From contig JBFMBP010000012.1 of assembly GCA_040755155.1 (NCBI GenBank), positions 1 through 45,178 on the forward strand: a stretch of DNA of 45,178 nt. The letters run 5' to 3'. Of the stretch, positions 34,245 to 42,786 are shown one piece after another. This DNA is from Candidatus Omnitrophota bacterium (GTDB taxonomy: Bacteria > Hinthialibacterota > Hinthialibacteria > Hinthialibacterales > Hinthialibacteraceae). The position numbers and the translations under genes are program-made. Under the pieces are notes generated by a model. The model searched no databases and was not told the DNA's origin. It saw only the letters and a list, made by a program, of their open reading frames with translations. Position 1 is the stretch's first letter; every line of letters starts with the position of its first letter.

Positions 34245-34570
34245 GATCCACCTCATTCACGAGAAATATAAAAGGCTCGGCAGGATTATATTCCGCAATT
34301 CAGCGGGTGTACATGGAATCCCGGCGCGAGGAGGAATCGGAGATCGAAAGGCTCAGCAATATATATTGATTCATAAAAAAACTCATTATAATGAATCTAT
34401 TATTTCTTTCCCATTATTGCGATAAGGAGGCGATATCGAGAAGAAATTATTATTAGGGCTGAATAGATTGAATATTTCATCGTTGCAACGCTGTCGCAGT
34501 AAGGCAGTCAATCGTTCGCGAATAGCGAAAATCGCTCTATCAACATTAAAACAAAAAAGGAGTATGTTTT
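34245..34570. other. Intergenic region upstream of secreted paralog 1
   Basis: No gene is seen. A perfect AAGGAGG at about 34425-34431 is followed by no usable start codon. A 10-base palindrome (CGTTGCAACG, about 34482-34491) and a short inverted repeat (TTCGC/GCGAA) near 34515 lie before the gene and could be operator sites. AAAAAGGAG at the end is the ribosome binding site of the next gene. Confidence 0.4.
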
Positions 34571-35935
34571 ATGAAAATGAAATATTTCGCCGTATTTTTG
34601 GGGCTTTCCGTAGCCGCATCCAGCGCTATGGCTCAGCAATCCATTAAACCTTTATGGGAATACTTAATCACTAGCGAAAAATCCCCCCTTCCCATCCTGA
34701 AAAAGAACGAGCCAACTGGCAATGAAGCCTGGGATGGAACCGACGTGTACGATTCCTATGGCGGATTCAAGCGCTATGACGAAAACCGCCTTCTGCTCGG
34801 CGTTCGCGAAAACGGCATCAACGAATCCGATCCCAATCACGATGCTGCTTTAGCTGCTCAGTTCCCCGACCGTTCTCTCATCTGGATCAATCCGTATGAC
34901 GGTTCCCCAATGGGCGTGGCGTTGACGATCGGTCTAAAGCCCGTGCAGCTGGATGCGGACTTCCTCGCCGATGGCGGCAGTACGAACGATTATTATTTCA
35001 CGTTCGGCGTTTCTGACGACGGCGTAATTTTTACGGGTTATAAGAACAAGATTTTGCGTTATGCGCCGGATGGACAAGGCGGCTTCAGCGGGCCGACCGT
35101 CGCCTATACCGAACCCAAAGGCGATCCGACGTACTGGAAAGCTTGGCGCTGGGAAACTATTAAAGCGAGCGGGAAAGGGAAAGACACAATCGTCTTCGCA
35201 GGCGGCAAAACTTGGCGTACGGATCAGATTTACTACTATTTCGATACGCAAGACGGTTTGACTTTCGCCAAGAAGAAAAAAGTCGGCTTCAAAGGCGGCG
35301 GCAGTCAGCCATACGTCAACGAATTTAATGAAGTGATGGTGATTGGCGGCAACTATCCCGGCGGCGCCAGCGGCTTCGGCAGCGACATAGCCCGCTATCT
35401 CTTCGCGCAAGGAAGCGATGAGGACTTCTATCAAGATCCCCTGCTCCAATTCACCGCTCCCGCATTGGATAAAGATAATAAAAACTACTTGGACTCTTAC
35501 ATTGGATGGTTCCTGTCGGGCTACGCTGCGCGCACTGGCCTGCCCTATTTCGCCGTCTACTCCACGCCCAGTTGGGATACGAAAGACTCCGAAACGGCGG
35601 GAACTCTTGGCTTCAGCGACAGTCCCGTCGATACGCCTTATCTTCCCGGCTGGCTGGCTTTGCACGGCATTGAAACCGGCGAGTATATTGAAGGCTCTGC
35701 GCACATGTTGGCCGTCTACGAATCCGATGAACTCGACGGCGACACCGTCAATGCGGCGGGCGTCAATCCCGCCTCCCGCTGGCATGGAACGCTGGGCGAC
35801 ATGGACCTCTACATCCCCGCTGCGGCGACTCCCGGCAGCGCCGAATTGTTATGGTACAGCGGCATTTACGGGTATGGCCGCTATGTGATCGGCGATATCG
35901 GCGAAACCAGCGTAGCGAATTGGTCTGTTTATTAA
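34571..35935 (+). CDS. Secreted protein of an unrecognised family, paralog 1 (sialidase-like propeller features)
   Basis: The 454-residue protein has a signal peptide (MKMKYFAVFLGLSVAASSAMA) and no recognised domain name. It shares with 36481-38004 the blocks RLLL...ENGINE, DHxxALAAxxPDRSLxWIN, GSPxGxAL, RYxxDGQGGFxxPTxA and the C-terminal SVxxWSVY/F. DTQDGLTF (about residue 227) is near to an Asp-box (BNR) motif, as used in sialidase-type beta-propellers. No catalytic tetrad can be assigned. It ends in its own terminator. AAAAAGGAG precedes the ATG. Likely exported; could be a surface-associated glycan-binding protein, but this is inference. Confidence 0.7.
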   Translation: MKMKYFAVFLGLSVAASSAMAQQSIKPLWEYLITSEKSPLPILKKNEPTGNEAWDGTDVYDSYGGFKRYDENRLLLGVRENGINESDPNHDAALAAQFPDRSLIWINPYDGSPMGVALTIGLKPVQLDADFLADGGSTNDYYFTFGVSDDGVIFTGYKNKILRYAPDGQGGFSGPTVAYTEPKGDPTYWKAWRWETIKASGKGKDTIVFAGGKTWRTDQIYYYFDTQDGLTFAKKKKVGFKGGGSQPYVNEFNEVMVIGGNYPGGASGFGSDIARYLFAQGSDEDFYQDPLLQFTAPALDKDNKNYLDSYIGWFLSGYAARTGLPYFAVYSTPSWDTKDSETAGTLGFSDSPVDTPYLPGWLALHGIETGEYIEGSAHMLAVYESDELDGDTVNAAGVNPASRWHGTLGDMDLYIPAAATPGSAELLWYSGIYGYGRYVIGDIGETSVANWSVY

Positions 35936-35970
35936 GCGGATAGTTATCCACTACGAAAGAACCAAACAGG

Positions 35971-36001
35971 CGGGGTTTGCGCGAAGCAAACCCCGTTCTG
36001 T
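35971..36001 (+). terminator. Rho-independent terminator of secreted paralog 1
   Basis: A perfect 10-bp stem (CGGGGTTTGC/GCAAACCCCG, 35971-35995) with a five-base loop is followed by TTCTGTT. It closes the paralog 1 gene 36 bases after its stop. Confidence 0.85.
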
Positions 36002-36147
36002 TATCTCTATAAAACAGACCATCATTATCTTCTCTTTCGATTCGGTTAAAATAATGATTTAAAAATTGTATATTTCATTAATATATAGAAAATAGAAATT
36101 AATTCGATACAATTTACAGCAAAGCATATCAATCATTTTGATTGATT

Positions 36148-36300
36148 GAGCCTCTTGCAAAATTCCATTATTCCTCCCCCAAGCCTGGGAGAGGTTAGGT
36201 TGGGGTTGCCTTAAACCTAATAAAATCACCCCCCCTCTAACTCCCCTCAAACTTGGGGGGAGAATTAAAGCGTAGACTTTATCCATTATGCAAGAGCCTC
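36148..36300 (-). mobile_element. 153-bp MITE-like element, copy 2
   Basis: This is the reverse orientation of the 1980-2132 element, same length, with ends GAGCCTCTTGCA and TGCAAGAGCCTC (11 of 12 bases inverted). The palindromic cores are kept. GATT lies immediately on each side (36144-36147 and 36301-36304), which looks like a four-base target duplication. The rest of the 545-base gap between the two paralogs shows only a six-base inverted repeat (TAGGAA/TTCCTA, about 36427-36443) and the ribosome binding site of paralog 2. Confidence 0.8.
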
Positions 36301-36480
36301 GATTATTCAAGCATTCCCCTGTATAGTAAGGAAAAAGGAAGCAAAATAATCTCAAGCCAGATTTTATTTTACGTTCATATCCATCCATGTTAACTCTCAT
36401 CTAGATCAGGCTTCAATAAATCCGTTTTAGGAAGGATATTCCTAACAGATTTTCATCCCATTTCTAAAGGAGAACGAATT

Positions 36481-38004
36481 ATGAGCAAAAAGATTTGGTT
36501 GTTGCAGGGGATGTTGCTTCTAGCCATCGCCGTTCCCGGCGCAATGGCTCTGGACAACATCAAGATCGAGCCGGTCTGGGAAAAATATAACGCGCCGATC
36601 GGTCACGTAAATCCGGAGTTTCCCATCATGATCGCCAGGGATGGGGCGTTTGCGGGAGAAGGGTGCGGCGGACAGGTTCCGGGTTACGAGAACACGAAGT
36701 TCGATATGGACCTGGTCTCCTCTCTGATCCGTTACGATAAGGATCGGCTCCTTCTGTTCCTCGTTGAAAATGGCATCAATGAGGACAAGGCGGATCATGA
36801 CCAAGCGCTGGCGGCGAAATATCCCGATCGTTCCCTTTGGTGGATCAACGCTAGCAACGGCTCTCCCATCGGCATTGCGTTGGAACCGCTGAAATACGAC
36901 GGCGGCGGCGTAACCTTCACGCGCGGTGGAGTCACTTATAAAACGCTGGACTTGTGGCCCACTTCCGATTTCTTCGTAGAAAGAGCTTTGGATGACCGGG
37001 CGCGCAGTTTCCGGCCGGACTTGATGCAATCCAGTAGTCCAAAAGTCGAAGTCGATGCGGAAGGCAATCTCTATCTCAGCGACCGGCACATGCTGGTTCG
37101 TTACGAAGCGGATGGCCAGGGCGGCTTCAAAGCGCCAACGCTTGCTTTCGAATACCCAAAAATCAATCCTCCCGTCATGCCGGATGGAACCGTGGTTACT
37201 GACGGCCATTACCGCAGTTGGGCTATTCAAGACGTCAATATCATTGGCGAAGGCCAAAACAAGATCATGACGACGGCCGGACGGCATTGGCTTGATGGCG
37301 CGGGCATCATGTACTATACCAGCGAGGATGGCGGCAAGACCTTTAAAATGAGATCCTATAAGGGTCAGGATCAACGCGGCGGCATTGTGGGAACCGGCGG
37401 CGCCTGCAGCGAACCGATCGTCATCGGCGCTACGGAATACGTATTCGGAACCGGCTTCCCCGGCAGCGATGGCTATCTCTATAAGATGGAACGTCCCATA
37501 GGCGATCCTGCGGGAAAATTCCTCCAAGCTCAACCTCCTTATTGGAACTATACTCCCCAGGATTTGGATACGAGCAAAGGGGAAACTCAACGCTTCATGG
37601 CATGGCAAATGACCGATGTCGCCGCCAAACAGGGGGCGCCTTTCGCAGCCGTATTGAGCATTCCCAAGTGGAAAAGCCTCTATGAAGATTGGACCGCTCA
37701 GGGCGGTCCGCCGACAGCCTGGATCGCTCTCGTCTCTTATGACGACCGCGACGGCGACGGCATGGCAGGCGATCTGATTGGATCCTATCAGATTCCCTGG
37801 AAGGATGCCGACGAACCGAACATCCCCGGCGCCGACTTCGATGAAAACGCTGGCGCCGCCTGGCAAAACGTCTATCAGGTGGAAATTAATCTGGATATTC
37901 TCGATGACGGCGGCGTTGAAATCCTGGTCAGCGGCGGCGGCATAGGATATGCTCGCTACAAAGTCGACTATGAAACCAGCGTGCTGGATTGGTCTGTATT
38001 TTAA
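36481..38004 (+). CDS. Secreted protein of an unrecognised family, paralog 2 (sialidase-like propeller features)
   Basis: A 507-residue exported protein (signal MSKKIWLLQGMLLLAIAVPGAMA) that is the longer paralog of 34571-35935. Shared blocks are the RLLL/ENGINE motif, ALAAKYPDRSLWWIN, GSPIGIAL, RYEADGQGGFKAPTLAF and the closing SVLDWSVF. The segment TSEDGGKTF (near residue 283) fits the Asp-box consensus SxDxGxT[WF]. The N-terminal part carries an extra Gly-Cys-rich loop (GEGCGGQVPGYEN). A strong hairpin terminator follows. AAAGGAGA precedes the ATG. Function unknown; paralogy and signal peptide are direct readings, beta-propeller fold is inference. Confidence 0.72.
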   Translation: MSKKIWLLQGMLLLAIAVPGAMALDNIKIEPVWEKYNAPIGHVNPEFPIMIARDGAFAGEGCGGQVPGYENTKFDMDLVSSLIRYDKDRLLLFLVENGINEDKADHDQALAAKYPDRSLWWINASNGSPIGIALEPLKYDGGGVTFTRGGVTYKTLDLWPTSDFFVERALDDRARSFRPDLMQSSSPKVEVDAEGNLYLSDRHMLVRYEADGQGGFKAPTLAFEYPKINPPVMPDGTVVTDGHYRSWAIQDVNIIGEGQNKIMTTAGRHWLDGAGIMYYTSEDGGKTFKMRSYKGQDQRGGIVGTGGACSEPIVIGATEYVFGTGFPGSDGYLYKMERPIGDPAGKFLQAQPPYWNYTPQDLDTSKGETQRFMAWQMTDVAAKQGAPFAAVLSIPKWKSLYEDWTAQGGPPTAWIALVSYDDRDGDGMAGDLIGSYQIPWKDADEPNIPGADFDENAGAAWQNVYQVEINLDILDDGGVEILVSGGGIGYARYKVDYETSVLDWSVF

Positions 38005-38037
38005 GAAGAAATTGATCTTCGGTTAAAATGCAAATGG

Positions 38038-38069
38038 GCGGGGCCTGATCGATTCAGGTCCCGCTTTTT
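38038..38069 (+). terminator. Rho-independent terminator of secreted paralog 2
   Basis: An 11-bp stem (GCGGGGCCTGA/TCAGGTCCCGC, one G-U pair, 38038-38064) with a five-base loop is followed by five T. The next start codon lies only six bases downstream. Confidence 0.88.
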
Positions 38070-38074
38070 ACCTT

Positions 38075-38677
38075 ATGAATAAGCCAACCGCCTTCACTCT
38101 CATCGAATTATTGATCGTAGTCGCCATCATCGGCGTCCTGGCCGCTATTGCCGTCCCCAATTTCATCAACGCGCAGATTCGCGCCAAATGCTCCCGCGCT
38201 TTTTCGGAAGAACGCTCCATCGAGAGCGCTTATATGACGTACTTCATGGACAACAACGCCTGGCCGCCTCATTTCGACGGCCCGGCCCAGCATCGTTTCT
38301 TGACCACGCCTATATCCTACCTTACTACCTCCGTCGCCGACGTTTTCGCCCAAAACGAACCAGCGAAAAAAGACCCTCTCTGGCAGAATACGTGGGGACA
38401 GTACCACGCCGAGCCGTCCATGTGTTGGAACAAACTGCTTTACGGCTACGAAAATGGAGTGAAAAACGATCCCGATTATTTTGCGAATAACAGCAATGCT
38501 TCCTTTTTCCTGCTAAGTTTCGGCCCCGATGCCGATTTGGACTCTCCCCGCCCCGCCGCTGGACGCTACGATTCTTCCAACGGCGTCGTCAGCAACGGCG
38601 ACATCTTGCGTCCCATCCAAGGTCAACTCCGCGAGGGCTACCCCTACACGGAATTGATCGACGTTACCCATCGATAA
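38075..38677 (+). CDS. Pseudopilin 3, no ribosome binding site
   Basis: A 200-residue pseudopilin (MNKPTAFTLIELLIVVAIIG leader) with mature N-terminal helix and a C-terminal domain holding SFGPDADLD and DSSNGVVSNGDI. It shares long blocks with the next gene (PAQHR, TTPI[SA]YLTTS, YMTYFMDNNAWPPH versus YMMYRLDNPAWPPH), so the two are recent paralogs. The ATG is six bases after the T run of a terminator and has no Shine-Dalgarno sequence; either the terminator is read through, a promoter lies inside, or the message is leaderless. No pilus machinery nearby. Confidence 0.8.
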   Translation: MNKPTAFTLIELLIVVAIIGVLAAIAVPNFINAQIRAKCSRAFSEERSIESAYMTYFMDNNAWPPHFDGPAQHRFLTTPISYLTTSVADVFAQNEPAKKDPLWQNTWGQYHAEPSMCWNKLLYGYENGVKNDPDYFANNSNASFFLLSFGPDADLDSPRPAAGRYDSSNGVVSNGDILRPIQGQLREGYPYTELIDVTHR

Positions 38678-38871
38678 AAACTTCTTTTCCCTCCAAATCG
38701 AAAATCAATGACCCGCTTCCAGTCCGATGGACATTCGTTACGCAACAAAATCCGAAAGAAAAATAATGAAAAATTTATTATTCTTATATAAAATCACTCG
38801 TAGAGTATGGTATTATCTTATAATTGAAACGGCAACGATACTATTTTTTTTATTCCTCCAGGTGGTAGATC

Positions 38872-39441
38872 ATGAAAAAATCGAAATACGCTTTCACGCT
38901 TATCGAATTGCTGATCGTTGTGGCCATCATCGGCGTCCTCGCCGCCATCGCCGTACCCAATTTCATCAACGCCCGCCTGCGCGCGCTCATCGTCCGCGTC
39001 TACGCCGACGAGAAGGCGGTCAACGACGCCTATATGATGTACCGCCTGGACAATCCCGCCTGGCCGCCTCACATCGATGGCGATCCCGCCCAACACCGCT
39101 ACGTTACTACGCCTATCGCCTATCTCACTACATCGATCTGGGACCCCTTTCAAAAGCCCGGCGTAACGAATTCCGCTTCCTTAGGATGGTATATGGGGCA
39201 GTATCACCAAGAACCAGGCCGTCAAATGCGCAACGAATTTATTGCAACGGGCGATCCGGCGGCGAAACGCTACGCGGAGCAATACAAAAACGCCGCCTTC
39301 TTTTGCCGCTCCGTCGGTCCTGATATGGATAAAGTTATGGAATACTCGCTTCCGTATGACATTACCAACGGCCTGGTAAGCCAGGGTACGCTTTGCTCCC
39401 CATTGCTTGCCGCCTGGGAAGACCGGTATCCTTTTAAATAA
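38872..39441 (+). CDS. Pseudopilin 4
   Basis: A 189-residue pseudopilin with leader MKKSKYAFTLIELLIVVAII and the full hydrophobic helix, and C-terminal SVGPDMDKV plus YDITNGLVSQGTL. It is a close paralog of pseudopilin 3 but lacks its middle loop. AGGTGG lies eight bases upstream. A TATAAT box (38819-38824) lies in the AT-rich upstream region, without a good -35. A strong hairpin terminator follows. Confidence 0.85.
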   Translation: MKKSKYAFTLIELLIVVAIIGVLAAIAVPNFINARLRALIVRVYADEKAVNDAYMMYRLDNPAWPPHIDGDPAQHRYVTTPIAYLTTSIWDPFQKPGVTNSASLGWYMGQYHQEPGRQMRNEFIATGDPAAKRYAEQYKNAAFFCRSVGPDMDKVMEYSLPYDITNGLVSQGTLCSPLLAAWEDRYPFK

Positions 39442-39497
39442 TTGAAGAGAAACTCCCTCGCTTTCTCTGAAGACATCATTTCATGGATTGAAATCAC

Positions 39498-39528
39498 GGC
39501 GGCCGCGTTGTCGATGGCCGCCTTTTTT
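39498..39528 (+). terminator. Rho-independent terminator of pseudopilin 4
   Basis: A 7-bp stem (GGCGGCC/GGCCGCC, 39498-39522) with an 11-base loop is followed by six T. Confidence 0.85.
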
Positions 39529-39683
39529 AATTCAGCCTTTTCTTTCTATTGATGTTTTTTTCCCTTTCTATTAGTCCCTTGAAGTAAAGGAATCTTTCGA
39601 CAGCCTAGTTCGATAACGCCTATCCGATTATGATAAAAAGAGCTTTTGGGCTCCTTTCAATCTATTGACGGTTTGAGGGCGTT

Positions 39684-41939
39684 ATGGATATCTCGAATTA
39701 TACGGAATGCCGTTTGTCTTTATTGCAATCCGTGGAAAAATTATTGGACATCCGCGAGGATTTGAAGAGCAAATACCTGGCGGCCTTCCCTTCTCTTCCC
39801 GATAAATTGAAATCGGCGCTGGATAGTTTGGACAAACACCGCACCCGCATGAAATCGGAACGGTTGTATGTCGCCTTCATCGGCGGATTCAGCGCCGGCA
39901 AGTCGTCGTTGGTGAACGCTATTCTGGGCGATTACATCCTGCCCGAAGCGCCGGAAATCACGACGACGGTTCCCACCTTCCTGCAAAGAAGCGCCAACGG
40001 CGGCAATCATGTCGAAATTCACTATCTTAACAAGGACGAAATCGACAACCTCGATTTCATGTACCGCAAGGAACTGATCGCCGCCTTTAACGCGCCGTCC
40101 TTCGAAAACATGCCCTATCAGAATCTGATTAGCGAAATCGACGGCCGCGCCAGCGACGGCGAAAACCGCACTCTGGTTCAATATTTCAAGAATTTCAACA
40201 ACCTCAAAAACCAGCGCAAAGCGCTGCAAAATCCGCCAGTGAAGTCGGCTTCCCTGGATGAAGCGCGGGAGCTCATCGCCAACGAAAAAGAATCCGTCTT
40301 CATCGACCGGGTGGTCTTGAACATCGCCTGCGATCTGCCGGAAGACGTCACCTTCGTCGATCTTCCCGGCGTCAGCGTTCCCAATCCCCGCCATCGCAAG
40401 GTCACCTATCATTTCATCGAAAAGAAAGCCCACGCCGTCGTCTTCGTTTTGCTCGCTCTGCGCGTCTTCGACAAGGACGAACACGAGATCATGCAAATCA
40501 TCCGCAAAGGCGACGAAGGCGTCGCTCAGAAAACCTTCTGGGTTCTCAACCGCTGGGACGGTCTCACCACCGATGAGCAGCGCCAGCGCACCGACCGCAA
40601 TTTCAACCGCGCCATGAAGGACGATTTCGGCATCAACGACTACAAGTATTTCAAAACCAACGCGCTCTACGGCCTATTGGCGCAAATGCGCCTGCAAGAC
40701 ATCCCCATCGCCGATCCCCGCCTCGGCAACCATGAAATCCAATACCGCCAGGACTTGCAAACCCGATACCAAGGCAATCATCATCTGGTGCTGGAAGACA
40801 GCCAAATTTTGGAGTTGAAGGATTCGCTCTTCGATTTTCTCAACAACAAAATCCGCGATGTTACCATTCAAAGCTACGTCAGCCAATTGCGCAACAATAT
40901 CTGTGATCCCCTTTATCAATTGTCGACGAACGTCAAGAAGGATTACGAATCCTACCTGGACAGCCGCATCGACAAAGATTTGAAGAACGACATCAAGACG
41001 CAGGCGGATTTGAAAGTCGCCGAGAGCAAGACCCTCATCAAAGAAAACATCGACGCCATGCTCACCGACGTCATCATGGACAAGTTGGAAAAATTCAAGA
41101 ACAGCGACGAGCTCCAATCCGTGCGCGGGCACATCCTCGACACCATCACGCAAGGTTTGGAGACAGACGCCCAGCAGGCGTACATCGAAATCGTCAGCCA
41201 GCCTTACCGCAAGTTCCCCTACTATTTCGAAATCGAAACCAAAATCATCGACAAACTGAATTTATTAGTCAAGCAGAAATTCATCGAAGTGACTAAAGCC
41301 AACGTCTCCGCCATCTTCGACGAGTTCGTTATCAAAACCAATGCCGTCATCGAATCCCTCAACCGCGATATCGAGTTCGACCGCCTGTTCCAGGAAAACA
41401 TTGACAGCATCCTTGACAAGCAGGGTTTCGTCACCACCATCCGCGGCATAGTGGACAACTACGCCCGCGATCTCGACGACATTCTCGTCTACAAACCTAA
41501 AAGCGTCTGGACGAAATGGCTGCGTCCGCTTGATCTCTGCGACAAATTACTCGACATCGCCAAAGTCGGCTACGACCGGCTGCATAGCAGCCAGAACGAA
41601 ATCCAAAAAGAGGACTTACATCGCAAGACGCAAAAAATCCGCGAACTGCTTGGCGCGCATTACATCGAAAAGGCGGATAAATTCTATAATCACGTTTTGA
41701 CGCACCTATGGACGGCCATCAAGGATCACTTGATTATCGTACGCGGAAAATTGGAGGAGATGCTCGACGACGACTATAAGCAACTGCTCCTCAAGCGTCT
41801 CGAAAACGAACTGCCTTCGCAGTACGAAGAGAAGAAAAAAGAGTTCAACAAACGCTGCCTTTTAGTCCGCGAGCTGTTGGACGAGTTGAATTGCGTTAAC
41901 GACAATATTTCCCGCGTGCGGAGCCAGGTGTACGCTTGA
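39684..41939 (+). CDS. Bacterial dynamin-like GTPase
   Basis: The 751-residue protein is a bacterial dynamin-like protein: G1 GGFSAGKSS (about 67-75), G2 threonine in TTTVPT, G3 DLPGV (about 225) and G4 NRWD (about 288). The GTPase domain is followed by a long helical stalk (about 390-751) with charged heptads (for example YLDSRIDKDLKNDIK). No transmembrane segment is seen, so membrane contact, if any, would be peripheral. Dynamin-like proteins remodel or stabilise membranes, including in phage stress. It stands alone between two terminators' worth of sequence; a weak hairpin (GAAAGCC/GGCTTTC, 41938-41954) starts inside its stop codon. Confidence 0.85.
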   Translation: MDISNYTECRLSLLQSVEKLLDIREDLKSKYLAAFPSLPDKLKSALDSLDKHRTRMKSERLYVAFIGGFSAGKSSLVNAILGDYILPEAPEITTTVPTFLQRSANGGNHVEIHYLNKDEIDNLDFMYRKELIAAFNAPSFENMPYQNLISEIDGRASDGENRTLVQYFKNFNNLKNQRKALQNPPVKSASLDEARELIANEKESVFIDRVVLNIACDLPEDVTFVDLPGVSVPNPRHRKVTYHFIEKKAHAVVFVLLALRVFDKDEHEIMQIIRKGDEGVAQKTFWVLNRWDGLTTDEQRQRTDRNFNRAMKDDFGINDYKYFKTNALYGLLAQMRLQDIPIADPRLGNHEIQYRQDLQTRYQGNHHLVLEDSQILELKDSLFDFLNNKIRDVTIQSYVSQLRNNICDPLYQLSTNVKKDYESYLDSRIDKDLKNDIKTQADLKVAESKTLIKENIDAMLTDVIMDKLEKFKNSDELQSVRGHILDTITQGLETDAQQAYIEIVSQPYRKFPYYFEIETKIIDKLNLLVKQKFIEVTKANVSAIFDEFVIKTNAVIESLNRDIEFDRLFQENIDSILDKQGFVTTIRGIVDNYARDLDDILVYKPKSVWTKWLRPLDLCDKLLDIAKVGYDRLHSSQNEIQKEDLHRKTQKIRELLGAHYIEKADKFYNHVLTHLWTAIKDHLIIVRGKLEEMLDDDYKQLLLKRLENELPSQYEEKKKEFNKRCLLVRELLDELNCVNDNISRVRSQVYA

Positions 41940-41994
41940 AAGCCGCAGGCTTTCCATCCATGCAAGAAATTAGCGTATGATTGCCGCCCGATTC

Positions 41995-42003
41995 TGCTAT
42001 AAT
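41995..42003 (+). promoter_or_regulatory. Extended -10 promoter for the toxin-antitoxin island
   Basis: TGCTATAAT is a full extended -10 box about 55 bases before the first gene of the island; no good -35 is seen, as usual for extended -10 promoters. Confidence 0.5.
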
Positions 42004-42056
42004 AGCAAAATCAGCGATATTATGACTTGCATATCAATGAACCGAGAAAAGTGTTT

Positions 42057-42315
42057 ATGGCGGAGATAAGCAGGTTTTTCGGCATCGTCATCGCGATGTA
42101 TTACAAAGAGCATGGGATGCCGCATTTCCACGCCAAATGGAGGCCAGACCGGAGTTTTTTCCATTTCCGATTTAAAAATCATCGAAGGGCGTTTACCCAA
42201 GCGAGTGATCGCGCTAGTTCTCGAATGGGCGTTCGAACATCGAGATGAGTTAATGATAGATTGGCAGCTGGCTACGGCGAAAAAACCTTTGCAAAAGATA
42301 TCTCCCCTAGAATAG
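42057..42315 (+). pseudogene. DUF4160 protein split by a frameshift
   Basis: The first frame reads AEISRFFGIVIAMYYKEHGM PHFHAK with the conserved HFH of DUF4160, then becomes nonsense after codon AAA at 42135. The +1 frame from 42139 resumes the family pattern: GGQTGVFSISDLKIIEG and LPKRVIALVLEWAFEHRDE, ending at 42315. One extra base (T at 42138) or two lost bases explain this. Six T further on at about 42156 could allow slippage but would not restore the GGQ segment. DUF4160 and DUF2442 genes are commonly adjacent. It may be a real mutation or an assembly error. Confidence 0.75.
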
Positions 42316-42325
42316 GAGAAACAAT

Positions 42326-42604
42326 ATGCACTTTGTTAAAAACGCGGCCTATACATCCGAATATAAATTGCTGCTGTCTTTTGAAGACGGGAGCGTTAAG
42401 CTTGTTGATCTGGAACCTCATTTGGATGGAGAAATCTTCGAGCCGTTGAAAGATATGAACTATTTTAAAACGGCATGGGTCAATCCCGATATTGATACGA
42501 TTATGTGGGACAATGGAGCGGATATGTCTCCTGATTTTTTGTACGAAATTGGAAAACCGGTTCATGAATGCGATTGTATTCATCTGACAGAGGCGAAACT
42601 ATGA
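42326..42604 (+). CDS. DUF2442 protein
   Basis: A 92-residue DUF2442 protein: YTSEYKLLLSFEDGSVKLVD, LKDMNYFKTAWV and DTIMWDNGADMSPDFLYEI, all at family positions. Such genes stand next to DUF4160 genes, as here. The partnership is suggested to be toxin-antitoxin-like, without proof. GGAGAA lies eight bases before its ATG, and its stop overlaps the next ATG by four bases. Confidence 0.82.
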   Translation: MHFVKNAAYTSEYKLLLSFEDGSVKLVDLEPHLDGEIFEPLKDMNYFKTAWVNPDIDTIMWDNGADMSPDFLYEIGKPVHECDCIHLTEAKL

Positions 42605-42786
42605 AAGGTGTTCAGTTCGTAATTGACGAAAACAGCCAGAAGCAGGCGGTTCTTATCGACCTTAAAAAACATCGAGAAATCTGGGAAGATTTTTACGATG
42701 CGCTGCTGGCGAAAGAACGCGAGAACGAACACAGGGAATCGCTTGAAGAAGTGATCGCGCCGCGCGTTGAAAGGAAACCGAGATGA
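42601..42786 (+). CDS. Small Phd-like antitoxin candidate
   Basis: A 61-residue protein, MKGVQFVIDENSQKQAVLID followed by a charged helix (EDFYDALLAKEREN). The opening resembles Phd/YefM-like or RelB-type antitoxins that read QYVTDENGQRKAVIL. No RelE partner toxin is visible, so it could be orphan or work with a neighbour in the operon. It overlaps DUF2442 and HicB by four bases each (ATGA), which shows tight co-translation. Confidence 0.6.
   Translation: MKGVQFVIDENSQKQAVLIDLKKHREIWEDFYDALLAKERENEHRESLEEVIAPRVERKPR

Noticed and set aside
36520-37866. A 448-residue minus-strand ORF
   Set aside because: It is the antisense shadow of secreted paralog 2, whose signal peptide, ribosome binding site, terminator and paralogy are clear.
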